Source of the DNA: CAZGOM01 sp964542875 | GTDB taxonomy: Bacteria > Planctomycetota > Phycisphaerae > Phycisphaerales > Phycisphaeraceae | Reading direction: 5' to 3' | Length of the DNA stretch: 35,724 nucleotides | NCBI GenBank assembly: GCA_964542875.1 | Contig: CAZIWA010000056.1 | Span: 1-35,724 of the forward strand | Shown: piece after piece, positions 8,600-15,143 of the stretch | How positions within the stretch are numbered: position 1 is the stretch's first letter | Layout: each line of letters opens with the position of its first letter | Program-made: the position numbers and the translations under genes | The notes under the pieces: model-generated | Told to the model about the DNA's origin: nothing | Seen by the model: the letters and a program-made list of their open reading frames with translations, nothing else | Databases searched by the model: none

Positions 8600-9268
8600 T
8601 CACTGCCCCGCAGGTTGAGTCGTTGCCTGCGCCTTGTACTCTTCTGGTTTCACGCCGCGCCACACCGCTTCTTTGGAAAGCTTAAACAAATCATCCGGCT
8701 TGCACGCCGAAAGATAAGCGGCAATCGCCGTTTCACCAGACTTGATCTTTATTTCCGCATTTCGTTTCGACTCGTAAAACTCCAACTTCACTTTCTTCCC
8801 GTCAAGCATCGTCCGTTCGACCTTAAACGCATCTTTACGCACCTCGTACCACCGCGCGGTCAAAGCCCCCTTCTCATCGCGATTCACCTTGAACATCATG
8901 CACGCCAGCATTGGAAGCTGAAGATCCTGGTCCACATACCCCACTTGAAAAATCAACCTGTCATCCCAGGACCGGGCAAACCCCTGGAACACCTGCGGTT
9001 TGTTTTTCCCATCCGTGAATGTGACCTCAAATCCGCTTCCACCCTCGCGCTTAAATTCATATGTCACCTTCTTGTCATCGCCTTCCTCCAGCACCCACAC
9101 ATGCGACAATACGGCCTCCAAATCCTTGCTGGCCTGTGCACTCTGATCGTTCATGTCGATCCGCTGCCCCATTGGCTCACGAATGGACAAGACATCGCAG
9201 CCGCCCACAATCAACAGCACACAGAAAAACGCCACCGCCGCGAGGCGCCGAGGGATGTTCATCACCAT
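8600..9268 (-). CDS. Predicted lipoprotein, paralogue of the downstream gene
   Basis: Function unknown. The ATG at 9268, with GGGAG six bases upstream, gives 222 residues and is preferred over a GTG 60 bases further up because it begins just before the signal peptide. The signal sequence ends in IVGGC (Cys24), a good lipobox. The mature part repeats the plan of the downstream paralogue: IREPMGQ, then LSHVW, a central part about 150 residues long, and AYLSACKPDDLF near the C-terminus. It is the first gene of the pair. The mature domain shows no membrane helix and no motif that I recognise. Confidence 0.85.
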   Translation of the reverse strand: MVMNIPRRLAAVAFFCVLLIVGGCDVLSIREPMGQRIDMNDQSAQASKDLEAVLSHVWVLEEGDDKKVTYEFKREGGSGFEVTFTDGKNKPQVFQGFARSWDDRLIFQVGYVDQDLQLPMLACMMFKVNRDEKGALTARWYEVRKDAFKVERTMLDGKKVKLEFYESKRNAEIKIKSGETAIAAYLSACKPDDLFKLSKEAVWRGVKPEEYKAQATTQPAGQ

Positions 9269-9383
9269 ATTGTGCTCCCAGGAATCAAGAAGGTTTGCGA
9301 AAGGCCCATCCCAGCATACGCCGCACACGCGCGCTGGTTCATTCTCCCGCCCGTTTCCCCCTCTTCCCCAAACCCCCTCTGCC

Positions 9384-9404
9384 TTTTACCTTTTACCTTT
9401 TACC
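9384..9404. repeat. Perfect heptamer tandem repeat (TTTTACC)x3
   Basis: Three exact TTTTACC units lie across the end of the glycosyltransferase gene. On the minus strand the units read GGTAAAA, and the gene's TAA stop (9388-9386) is inside the tract, so the last few residues (KVKGKR) are encoded by repeat DNA. Confidence 0.75.
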
Positions 9405-10174
9405 TTCTCCCTCTCCTGCTGCACCGACCACAACGCCGCGTATTTAAGCTGCGTGCTCACCGCCGCCTTCTGCGCAATCAGCAATCCAAAATCCCCGCTC
9501 CACATTCCGCCCTTAAACAAATAGCTCTTCCAGAACGCCACCATCGGCCGCAGTATCAAATCGATCCCATGCGCCCGCTTGCCCCGGTCATACATCTGCT
9601 CGGCCACCTTGATCAGCCGCTCATCCTGCCGCTTGCCCGAAAAATAATCCGACCATCCCGCATTGCTTGTGCGCTTGTGCTCCAGCCAGCCGGAAATTTT
9701 TTTCTCGCGCGATTTGTCTTTCGCCCGCCTGGCTTCATGCAGCACATCGTCGGACCACACGCACTTGTGCCGGTTGATCAGCCGGTTCTGCATATCCGGT
9801 GACCACGCCCGGACATACCTGCCCCAGATGTAGTTCTTGCGTGCCATCGAAATGACGTCGTACTGCTCAAAATCTTTTTCCGTCAGCTTCGCAATGGCTG
9901 CGGCCAGCTCCGGTGAACATTCTTCATCCGAATCCAGCACCAGCACCCAGTCATTTTTCGCCAGTGAAACCGCGTATTCTTTTTGCTTTGAATACCCCCG
10001 CCACGGCTCCACCACGTACTTGTGCGCATACCGCTGCGCAATCTCCGCGGTCCTGTCTTTTGAGCCTGAATCGACGATCACCAGCTCATCGGCCCATGCC
10101 ACCGACGCACACGCCGCTTGCAGGGTATCCTCTGAGTTGGCGCAACAAATAACGACGCTGACCGGGGGGGGCAT
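9386..10174 (-). CDS. Family 2 glycosyltransferase (WaaE/KdtX-like)
   Basis: A GT-A fold glycosyltransferase, probably adding a sugar to a cell-envelope glycan at the cytoplasmic face. The 262-residue product begins with the nucleotide-sugar binding strand VSVVICCANSEDTL, continues with ADELVIVDSGSKDRTAEIA, and has the DxD-type metal motif DSD at residues 81-83 (WVLVLDSDEE). The sequence NRHKCVWSDDVLHE and the C-terminal FKGGMWSGDFGLLIA fit the group that includes lipopolysaccharide core enzymes such as WaaE. The substrate cannot be read from the sequence. Codons 2-4 come from a run of eight C residues (plus-strand G at 10164-10171) directly after the ATG, and the stop codon lies inside a heptamer repeat; both are slippage-prone. 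Confidence 0.88.
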   Translation of the reverse strand: MPPPVSVVICCANSEDTLQAACASVAWADELVIVDSGSKDRTAEIAQRYAHKYVVEPWRGYSKQKEYAVSLAKNDWVLVLDSDEECSPELAAAIAKLTEKDFEQYDVISMARKNYIWGRYVRAWSPDMQNRLINRHKCVWSDDVLHEARRAKDKSREKKISGWLEHKRTSNAGWSDYFSGKRQDERLIKVAEQMYDRGKRAHGIDLILRPMVAFWKSYLFKGGMWSGDFGLLIAQKAAVSTQLKYAALWSVQQEREKVKGKR

Positions 10175-10208
10175 AAGTACGTACCATTATCTGCCCCAAC
10201 CCACCCAG

Positions 10209-10237
10209 TTGCAACCAAGTGAACGTTGTGCCATAAT
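10209..10237 (+). promoter_or_regulatory. Likely sigma-70 promoter of rpsL
   Basis: TTGCAA (10209-10214), a 17-base spacer and CATAAT (10232-10237) give a well-spaced promoter. Transcription would start near 10244, about 23 bases before the rpsL ATG, which has GAGGT as its ribosome binding site. Confidence 0.65.
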
Positions 10238-10266
10238 GGTCGACTCGCAAGACTTTTGAGGTAACT

Positions 10267-10641
10267 ATGCCCACGATTAACCAGCTGGTCCGTAACCCCC
10301 GGCGCGACGTCGCCAACAAGTCCAAGGTCAAAGACCTTGCCGCATGCCCGCAGAAGCGTGGCGTGTGTCTTCAGGTCAAGGTTGTCACCCCCAAGAAGCC
10401 TAACTCCGCGCAGCGCAAAGTTTGCCGCGTTCGGCTCTCCAACGGTAAGGAAGTCACCGCCTACATCGGCGGCGAAGGCCACAACCTCCAGGAACACAGC
10501 ATCGTCCTCGTCCGCGGCGGCCGTGTGCGCGACCTTCCCGGTGTGCGCTACCACGTCGTCCGCGGCACCCTCGACTGCCTCGGCGTCGAAGGCCGCAAGA
10601 AGGGCCGCTCCAAGTACGGCGTCAAGCAAGCCTCCAAGTAA
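10267..10641 (+). CDS. rpsL: 30S ribosomal protein S12
   Basis: S12 lies at the decoding centre and controls translational accuracy. The 124 residues align along their whole length with the E. coli protein, including ACPQKRGVC, VVTPKKPNSAQRKV (Lys43 kept), YIGGEGHNLQEHS and DLPGVRYHVVRG. At position 88 (counting Met1) the usual Lys of GGRVKDLPG is Arg (GGRVRDLPG, codon 10528-10530). The same change, K88R in Mycobacterium tuberculosis or K87R in E. coli numbering, is a known streptomycin-resistance mutation. It precedes rpsG, as in str operons, but with an unusually long spacer of 202 bases containing a hairpin. Confidence 0.98.
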   Translation: MPTINQLVRNPRRDVANKSKVKDLAACPQKRGVCLQVKVVTPKKPNSAQRKVCRVRLSNGKEVTAYIGGEGHNLQEHSIVLVRGGRVRDLPGVRYHVVRGTLDCLGVEGRKKGRSKYGVKQASK

Positions 10642-10716
10642 TCCATATAGGATTGCCTGGCACGCTCGCTGGACCCTCGCTTGAACCCTCAAGCTTGCGA
10701 AATACTCGTTTTCCCT

Positions 10717-10738
10717 CCGGCGCTCATGTGAGCGCCGG
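10717..10738. promoter_or_regulatory. Perfect hairpin in the rpsL-rpsG spacer
   Basis: Arms 10717-10726 and 10729-10738 are perfectly complementary and GC-rich. Only TTGTAT follows, so it would be a weak terminator. It may partly terminate rpsL transcripts or stabilise their ends. Confidence 0.5.
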
Positions 10739-10843
10739 TTGTATCTGGCAAGTAATCCGAGCCGGTCGCCAGCCGCTCGGGTGAACATTAAGTCCCTGCT
10801 CTAAACATGCAGGGTGGATGAGCCCAACCAAAGAGGTACTCAC

Positions 10844-11320
10844 ATGGCAGGTCGCATCACTCACGCAGAAAAGCAGCTCCGCCCCGACCAACGCTACGGC
10901 AACAAGGTCGTCTCCCGCTTCATCAACTGCATCATGGTCGACGGCAAGAAGGCCGTTGCCGAGCGCGTCTTCTACGACGCCATGGACGAAATCCAGAAGC
11001 GCACCAACGGCGCCCCCACCGCCCTTGAAGTCTTCGAAAAAGCCCTCGACAACGTCCGCCCCGAATTTGAAGTCCGCTCCAAGCGCGTCGGTGGCGCCAA
11101 CTACCAAGTCCCCATGTCCGTCAACAAGAAGCGCCAGCAGTCCCTGGCCTTCCGCTGGATCATCAACGCTGCCCGCGACGAAAAGGGCCGCCCCATGCAC
11201 CTTCGCCTCGCCAAGGAACTCATGGACGCATCCAAGAACGAAGGCAAGGCCGTTCAAACCCGCGAACAAACCCACCGCATGGCTGAAGCCAACAAGGCCT
11301 TCGCCCACTTCGCCTGGTAA
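10844..11320 (+). CDS. rpsG: 30S ribosomal protein S7
   Basis: S7 starts assembly of the small-subunit head and contacts tRNA in the E site. From the ATG at 10844, with AGAGGT nine bases upstream, the product has 158 residues, the normal length. Conserved stretches are YGNKVVSRFINCIMVDGKK, FEKALDNVRPEFEVRSKRVG, NYQVPMSV, LAFRWIINAAR and QTREQTHRMAEANKAFAHF with the C-terminal Trp. An upstream in-frame ATG at 10814 would add ten residues that do not match the family. No fusA or tuf follows; a terminator closes the unit. Confidence 0.97.
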   Translation: MAGRITHAEKQLRPDQRYGNKVVSRFINCIMVDGKKAVAERVFYDAMDEIQKRTNGAPTALEVFEKALDNVRPEFEVRSKRVGGANYQVPMSVNKKRQQSLAFRWIINAARDEKGRPMHLRLAKELMDASKNEGKAVQTREQTHRMAEANKAFAHFAW

Positions 11321-11350
11321 CACCAGCCGATACGGTCCAAAATATCGCAG

Positions 11351-11379
11351 AAAAGGTTGCCTCACCGGCAACCTTTTTT
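11351..11379 (+). terminator. Rho-independent terminator after rpsG
   Basis: An 11-bp stem (11351-11361 with 11367-11377, loop TCACC) continues into TTTTTTG, about 30 bases after the rpsG stop. Confidence 0.9.
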
Positions 11380-11438
11380 GTTTAATCAGCACCACTTTTA
11401 AAGCTCTGAAATCGTATCCCCCAAAGAATGCCAAGCCA

Positions 11439-11492
11439 CCGTTAGCCCGACGTGCAAGCGAGGGTATTCGGGCGCAGCCCGACCTTCCGTTC
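11439..11492. repeat. REP-like intergenic repeat, copy 2
   Basis: Second copy of the element at 1695-1750: CCGTTAGCCCGAC ... TATTCGGGC ... CAGCCCGACCT ... CCGTT. Again it lies shortly after a terminator in a spacer. The two copies differ by a few substitutions and two single-base gaps. Confidence 0.65.
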
Positions 11493-11522
11493 ACTCAACA
11501 ACCAACCCTCCTCCCCCTTCCA

Positions 11523-11557
11523 AAATCACAAATCTCAAACTTCAAATCACAAATTCC
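11523..11557. repeat. Heptamer tandem repeat (AAATCAC-type), five units
   Basis: AAATCAC, AAATCTC, AAACTTC, AAATCAC and AAATTCC follow each other without a break in period. The tract lies just upstream of the promoter that drives the riboswitch. Confidence 0.7.
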
Positions 11558-11568
11558 CTCCCTTCCTA

Positions 11569-11597
11569 TTGAACCTCGATCAAAAATCCGCTATACT
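11569..11597 (+). promoter_or_regulatory. Likely sigma-70 promoter of the riboswitch operon
   Basis: TTGAAC (11569-11574), a 17-base spacer and TATACT (11592-11597) predict a start near 11604. A small hairpin (11606-11611 with 11620-11625) lies between the start and the riboswitch. Confidence 0.7.
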
Positions 11598-11644
11598 CCC
11601 CCACTCTGTCCACTAAACAGGACAGCCACAACCAAATAAACGCG

Positions 11645-11776
11645 AACTTATCAAGAGTGGCAGAGGGACAAGGCCCGATGAAGCCACCGCAACCGTCCCG
11701 GTTATTTAACCGGAAAACAGGTGCGAATTCCTTCCCTGACAGACCCATGTGGGACTGCATCAGGGGAAGATAAGAG
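11645..11776 (+). ncRNA. SAM-I (S-box) riboswitch
   Basis: All parts of the SAM-I aptamer are visible. P1 is formed by CTTATC (11647-11652) and GATAAG (11769-11774). P2 is GTGGC with GCCAC, enclosing the diagnostic core AGGGACAAGGCCCGATGAAG. P3 is CCGGTTATTTAACCGG, followed by AGGTGCGAATTCC in the J3/4 position. P4 is CCCTGA with TCAGGG. The family binds S-adenosylmethionine and normally switches methionine, cysteine or SAM genes off when SAM is plentiful. The 3' strand of P1 (GATAAGAGG, 11769-11777) can instead pair with CCTTCTTATC (11804-11813) in the following terminator, which gives the expected antiterminator. Confidence 0.95.
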
Positions 11777-11798
11777 GCGGGTCAATCCACAGCGATTC

Positions 11799-11826
11799 AA
11801 GCCCCTTCTTATCAAGGGGCTTTTTT
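11799..11826 (+). terminator. SAM-controlled terminator of the riboswitch
   Basis: Arms 11799-11807 and 11814-11822 form a 9-bp stem, and a T-run extends to 11826. The loop CTTATC repeats the 5' strand of riboswitch P1, so the antiterminator and P1 compete for the same strand. It lies about 50 bases before the threonine-synthase-like gene. Confidence 0.92.
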
Positions 11827-11877
11827 CATTCTCGCACCGCCCTCGTAAAGGCCGTGCCAAGATCCTTTGGAGAGACC

Positions 11878-13137
11878 ATGAGCTTCGTCAAAGCGCTGAA
11901 ATGTAAAGAATGTGGCGCCGAATACGGCATCGAACCACGCACCATCTGCGACCACGATTTCGGCCCCGTCGAAGTCTCCTATGACTATGAAAAAATGAAG
12001 GGCAAGGTCACCCGCCAGTCCATCGAAGCCGGCCCCAAATCCCTCTGGCGCTACAAAGACCTCCTCCCCATCGAAGGCCAGCCCAAGTCCGGGCTCCGCT
12101 CGGGCTACACTCCGCTGGTCAAGGCCGACCGCCTCGCCGCCGAGCTGGGCGTCAAAGAGCTCTACATCAAGGACGATAGCTGCAACTACCCCACCTACTC
12201 CTACAAGGACCGGGTCGTCGCCGTCGCCATCACCAAGGCCATCGAGTTCGGCTTTGACACCGTCGGCTGCGCCTCCACCGGCAACCTCGCCCACTCCGTC
12301 GCCGCCCACGCCGCCATCGCCGGCCTCAAGACTTTCGTCATGATTCCCCACGATCTCGAAGAAGGCAAAATGGTCGGCATGGCGGTCTTTGGCCCCAACG
12401 TCGTCAAAATCAAAGGCAACTACGACGACGTCAACCGTCTCTGCGGCCAGATCGCCGACAAGTACAAATGGGCCATCGTCAACGTCAACCTCCGCCCCTT
12501 CTACACCGAAGGCGCCAAAACCCACGGCTTTGAAATCGCCGAACAGCTCGGCTGGAAGCTCCCCCGCCACACCGTCGTCCCCGTCGCAGGCGGCACCATT
12601 CTTCCCAAGATCTACAAGGCCTACCAGGAGTTCATCACCCTCGGTCTCGTCGAAGACAACAAGCCCGCCATGTACGCCGCGCAGGCCGCCGGGTGCAACC
12701 CCGTCGTCACTGCCATCCAGGCCGGCACGGACCTCTTTAAGCCCCAAAAGCCCAACACTGTCGCCAAGAGCATCGCCATCGGCAACCCCGCCGACGGCTT
12801 CTATGTCCTTGACGTCATCAAGAAGTCCAAAGGTTACGGCGAAAGCGCCACCGACCCCGAAATTCTCGCCGCCATGAAGCTCCTGGCCCGCACAGAAGGC
12901 GTCTTCACCGAGCCCGCAGGCGGCACCACCCTCGCCTGCGCCATCAAGCTCATCCAATCCGGCAAAATCCCCAAGGACGAGCCCATCTGCGTCTGCATCA
13001 CCGGCAACGGCCTCAAAACCGTCGAAGTCATGCAAGGCCAGTTCGAACAACACCCGGCCATCAACGCCAAGATGTCCGAATTCGACGCCCTCGTCGAAAA
13101 AATCGACTCATCCAACCTCGCCGGCGTCGGCAAGTAA
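11878..13137 (+). CDS. Threonine synthase-family PLP enzyme, candidate homocysteine synthase
   Basis: A fold-type II PLP enzyme of the threonine synthase family, which acts on O-phosphohomoserine. The ATG at 11878 has GGAGA upstream; the frame is open upstream into the riboswitch, but that part is leader. The 419 residues start with a zinc-ribbon-like motif (Cys9, Cys12, Cys24, His26). Lys110 in PTYSYKDR is the expected PLP Schiff-base lysine, and ASTGNLAHSVAAHAAIAG is the phosphate-binding loop region. The C-terminal half has TEPAGGTTLACAIKLI and CVCITGNGLKTVEVM. By homology alone one would write thrC. The SAM riboswitch and the sulfur carrier, NIL, E1 and desulfurase genes downstream suggest instead that it adds carrier-bound sulfur to O-phosphohomoserine to make homocysteine. 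That role is inference; plain threonine synthase remains possible. Confidence 0.85.
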   Translation: MSFVKALKCKECGAEYGIEPRTICDHDFGPVEVSYDYEKMKGKVTRQSIEAGPKSLWRYKDLLPIEGQPKSGLRSGYTPLVKADRLAAELGVKELYIKDDSCNYPTYSYKDRVVAVAITKAIEFGFDTVGCASTGNLAHSVAAHAAIAGLKTFVMIPHDLEEGKMVGMAVFGPNVVKIKGNYDDVNRLCGQIADKYKWAIVNVNLRPFYTEGAKTHGFEIAEQLGWKLPRHTVVPVAGGTILPKIYKAYQEFITLGLVEDNKPAMYAAQAAGCNPVVTAIQAGTDLFKPQKPNTVAKSIAIGNPADGFYVLDVIKKSKGYGESATDPEILAAMKLLARTEGVFTEPAGGTTLACAIKLIQSGKIPKDEPICVCITGNGLKTVEVMQGQFEQHPAINAKMSEFDALVEKIDSSNLAGVGK

Positions 13138-13162
13138 GTAATCGAAAGCACATAGCGCCAAC

Positions 13163-13194
13163 TTTTTGACAGGATTTACAAGATTCTCAAGATT
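13163..13194. repeat. Left inverted repeat framing the GxxExxY gene
   Basis: Matches the reverse complement of 13634-13665 at 30 of 32 positions; the shared core contains TTGACAGGATTTACAAGAT. It also contains a short period-9 repeat (GATTTACAA, GATTCTCAA, GATTTACAA) that runs on to 13200. Confidence 0.85.
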
Positions 13195-13234
13195 TACAAG
13201 ATGAGACTTTGAAAATCATGTTCGAGATAGGGCA

Positions 13235-13642
13235 ATGGACATCGACGAACTCACGAAACAGGTCATTGGATGTGCCTACGATGTAGGCAACCAGATGGGC
13301 TACGGGTTTGTTGAATCGGTTTATGAAAAATGCCTGCTTGTAGAACTGGCCCGCAAAGGCATCAAGGCTCAAGCTCAAAAACGTATCCGCGTATTTTACA
13401 AGGAAGCTGAAGTAGGCGAGTTCATTGCGGACATTGTCGTTGACGACAGGTTGATTCTTGAGATCAAAAAAGCATCAACCTTGACTCAAATCCATGAAGC
13501 GCAACTGATCAACTATCTTCAAGCTACCGGAATGGAAAACGGACTTTTAATCAATTTCGCGGAAGACAAAGTCGAAATCAAACGAAAGTTCAGGCAAGCA
13601 AAAAAGCTGCCTCCTAGCCAAAAAACATCGTGTCAATCTTGA
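13235..13642 (+). CDS. GxxExxY family protein, framed by inverted repeats
   Basis: The 135-residue product has the name-giving motif GFVESVY (residues ~28-34) and a PD-(D/E)xK-like core, FIADIVVDDRLILEIKKA, followed by HEAQLINYLQATG. The family (TIGR04256) is widespread, often occurs in rRNA intervening sequences or in spacers, and has no settled function; a nuclease-like fold is suggested by its motifs. The gene is clearly more AT-rich than both neighbours and interrupts an otherwise collinear block between the ThrC-like gene and the sulfur carrier gene. Near-perfect 32-bp inverted repeats flank it, and its stop codon lies within the right repeat. Together these point to a mobile or formerly mobile unit. 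Confidence 0.9.
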   Translation: MDIDELTKQVIGCAYDVGNQMGYGFVESVYEKCLLVELARKGIKAQAQKRIRVFYKEAEVGEFIADIVVDDRLILEIKKASTLTQIHEAQLINYLQATGMENGLLINFAEDKVEIKRKFRQAKKLPPSQKTSCQS

Positions 13643-13665
13643 ACATCTTGTAAATCCTGTCAAAA
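13634..13665. repeat. Right inverted repeat framing the GxxExxY gene
   Basis: Reverse complement of 13163-13194 with two mismatches. It overlaps the last codons of the GxxExxY gene. If transcribed, the two repeats would form a long stem with the gene in the loop. Confidence 0.85.
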
Positions 13666-13718
13666 AATTATCCTCAACAAGCCCACTAACATCATCCCCA
13701 CCACCACGGAACACAAAA

Positions 13719-14000
13719 ATGCCAGTCACCGTTCGCATCCCCCTCCAGCTTCGCCCCCAGGTCGGCAACAACGCAGACCTCAAGGTCACCGCCGGCACCG
13801 TCAAGGAAGCCCTCACCATCGTCACCGCCCAGTACCCCGAGTTCGGTAAGCGTCTCTACAAAAACGAAGGCACCGCCGAAGTCAACAAGTTCATCAACCT
13901 CTACATCAACGAGGAAAACGTCCGTTTTCTCGACGGCCTGGCCACCCCCGTCAAAGACGGCGATGAACTCATGGTCGAGCTCGCCGTCGCCGGCGGTTGA
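13719..14000 (+). CDS. ThiS/MoaD-like sulfur carrier protein
   Basis: A small beta-grasp protein of 93 residues that ends in VELAVAGG. The terminal Gly-Gly is the site that an E1-like enzyme adenylates and converts to a thiocarboxylate in ThiS, MoaD, CysO and HcyS. The body has MoaD-like features: PLQLRPQVGNNADLKVTAGTVKEAL, the hydrophobic INLYINEENVRFL, and DGDELMVEL just before the tail. A matching E1 enzyme lies at 15144-16280. No molybdopterin or thiazole gene is nearby, whereas a SAM riboswitch heads the block, so a role in sulfur transfer to an amino acid is more likely than in cofactor synthesis. The ribosome binding site is weak (CGGAAC). Confidence 0.92.
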   Translation: MPVTVRIPLQLRPQVGNNADLKVTAGTVKEALTIVTAQYPEFGKRLYKNEGTAEVNKFINLYINEENVRFLDGLATPVKDGDELMVELAVAGG

Positions 14001-14020
14001 TTCCACCCAAGGAGCCTCCC

Positions 14021-14281
14021 ATGCCCAACAAACCCGTCACCCGTAAATGCTGGCTCACCTTCGAAGGCGGCAAGCAAAACGAACCTTGCCTCTGGAGAAT
14101 GTCCAACAAGTTCCCCAACGTCATGTTCGACATCCGCCAGGCAAACGTCACCCGTGAAATCGGAATCATGGCCGTCCTCTTCACCGGCGAAGAAAAAGAA
14201 ATCGACGGTGCCATCGCCCTCCTCCTTGAGTTGGGCGTCAAAGTCGACCCCGTTCAAGGCGGGAGCCTCGTCGCAGGATGA
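14021..14281 (+). CDS. NIL domain protein
   Basis: A stand-alone NIL domain of 86 residues from the ATG at 14021, which has AAGGAG six bases upstream. An upstream in-frame ATG at 13997 overlaps the carrier stop but lacks such a site. Typical stretches are VTRKCWLTFEGGKQNEPCLWRM near the N-terminus (given in part: LTFEGGKQNEPCLWRM), then VMFDIRQANVTREIGIMAVLF and the C-terminal LLELGVKVDPV. NIL domains occur at the C-terminus of the methionine importer ATPase MetN, where they sense methionine, and fused to ferredoxins in homocysteine synthesis of methanogens. Here it probably senses methionine or helps sulfur transfer; Cys10 and Cys23 are its only cysteines. It overlaps the next gene by four bases (ATGA). 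Confidence 0.88.
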   Translation: MPNKPVTRKCWLTFEGGKQNEPCLWRMSNKFPNVMFDIRQANVTREIGIMAVLFTGEEKEIDGAIALLLELGVKVDPVQGGSLVAG

Positions 14282-14703
14282 CACAATCAACCTTCACAAT
14301 CCGCCAGTACCAGCCCGCTGACCAGCAAGCCGTCATCGCACTGTGGCACGAAACCGATCTCGTGCGCCCGCCCAACGACCCGGCGACCGACATCGCCACC
14401 AAGGTCGCACACAGCCCCGAACTCTTCCTCGTCGGCACACTTGATGGCGTCATCATCGCCACCATCATGATCGGCTATGAAGGCCACCGCGGCTGGATCA
14501 ACTACCTCGCCGTCTCCCCCAAAAGCCAAGGCGGCAACTTCGGCCGAAAACTCATGGCCGAAGCCGAAACCCGCCTCCGCAAACTCGGCTGCCCCAAAGT
14601 CAACCTTCAGGTCCGCACCACCAACACCAAAGTCATCGCCTTCTACGAAAAACTCGGCTTCAAGGACGACCACTGCGTCAGCCTCGGAAAACGCTTCAAC
14701 TAA
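14278..14703 (+). CDS. GNAT family acetyltransferase (YpeA-like)
   Basis: A 141-residue GNAT enzyme that would transfer an acetyl group from acetyl-CoA to an amine. The acetyl-CoA binding region is INYLAVSPKSQGGNFGRKLM, followed by AEAETRLRKLGCPKVNLQVR and the C-terminal VIAFYEKLGFKDDH. The N-terminal IRQYQPADQQAVIALWHETDL and RPPNDPATDI are characteristic of the YpeA subgroup. The substrate is unknown. Its ATG overlaps the NIL stop codon (ATGA), so the two are translationally coupled and probably functionally linked. Confidence 0.9.
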   Translation: MTQSTFTIRQYQPADQQAVIALWHETDLVRPPNDPATDIATKVAHSPELFLVGTLDGVIIATIMIGYEGHRGWINYLAVSPKSQGGNFGRKLMAEAETRLRKLGCPKVNLQVRTTNTKVIAFYEKLGFKDDHCVSLGKRFN

Positions 14704-14713
14704 CTGCCCAAAC

Positions 14714-15097
14714 ATGACCGCCCCCACCCTCGACAACCTCATTCCCGTCTCCCCCGCGGGCAAAGACGTGGACGCCACCGTCCGGTTCTATGAAGAATCG
14801 CTCGGCTTCTCCACCCTTTTCCGCCACGGCACTCCTACGGAAATGGCAGTCATCAAACGCGGGCACGTGGAAATCATGCTCACCCTGAACGCGGACAAAC
14901 ACCTCGCAGACAACACCGCGTTCAGGATCAAAACCACACACGTCGAAGCCCTCTACAACGAGCTCAGCGCAAAAACCCCCAGCCCCATCCACCCCAACGG
15001 AAAGCTGGCCCAAAAGCCCTGGGGCTCCACGGAGTTCGCGGTCATCGACCCCGCAGGCGTCTGCATCACCTTCTTCGAATTTCCTCACGACTCCTGA
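14714..15097 (+). CDS. VOC (glyoxalase/bleomycin resistance) superfamily protein
   Basis: A single vicinal-oxygen-chelate unit of 127 residues. It begins with a strand and helix (LIPVSPAGKDVDATVRFYEESLGFSTLF), shown in part by DATVRFYEESLGF. The second half ends in the usual STEFAVIDPAGVCITFFE. VOC proteins bind a metal and handle varied small substrates or confer antibiotic resistance; this one cannot be assigned. The ATG at 14714 lies 10 bases after the GNAT stop, so it is in the same transcript. No strong ribosome binding site is visible. Confidence 0.85.
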   Translation: MTAPTLDNLIPVSPAGKDVDATVRFYEESLGFSTLFRHGTPTEMAVIKRGHVEIMLTLNADKHLADNTAFRIKTTHVEALYNELSAKTPSPIHPNGKLAQKPWGSTEFAVIDPAGVCITFFEFPHDS

Positions 15098-15143
15098 CAA
15101 GCATTCCATCCAACGTTCTCAACACAAAGACTGCGATAAAAAA

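Noticed and set aside
11749..11877. Upstream ATG extension of the ThrC-like gene
   Set aside because: These codons lie in the riboswitch and its terminator. The ATG at 11878 has a good ribosome binding site and begins the family homology.
11812..13053. 413-codon minus-strand open frame opposite the ThrC-like gene
   Set aside because: A Gly/Asp/Val-rich product is typical of the antisense of C-rich codon use. The plus strand carries the PLP lysine motif and the riboswitch.
13163..13665. CRISPR-like or IS interpretation of the repeats around the GxxExxY gene
   Set aside because: There are only two repeat copies, in inverted orientation, and no transposase motif in the enclosed gene. A full insertion sequence or CRISPR array is not supported.
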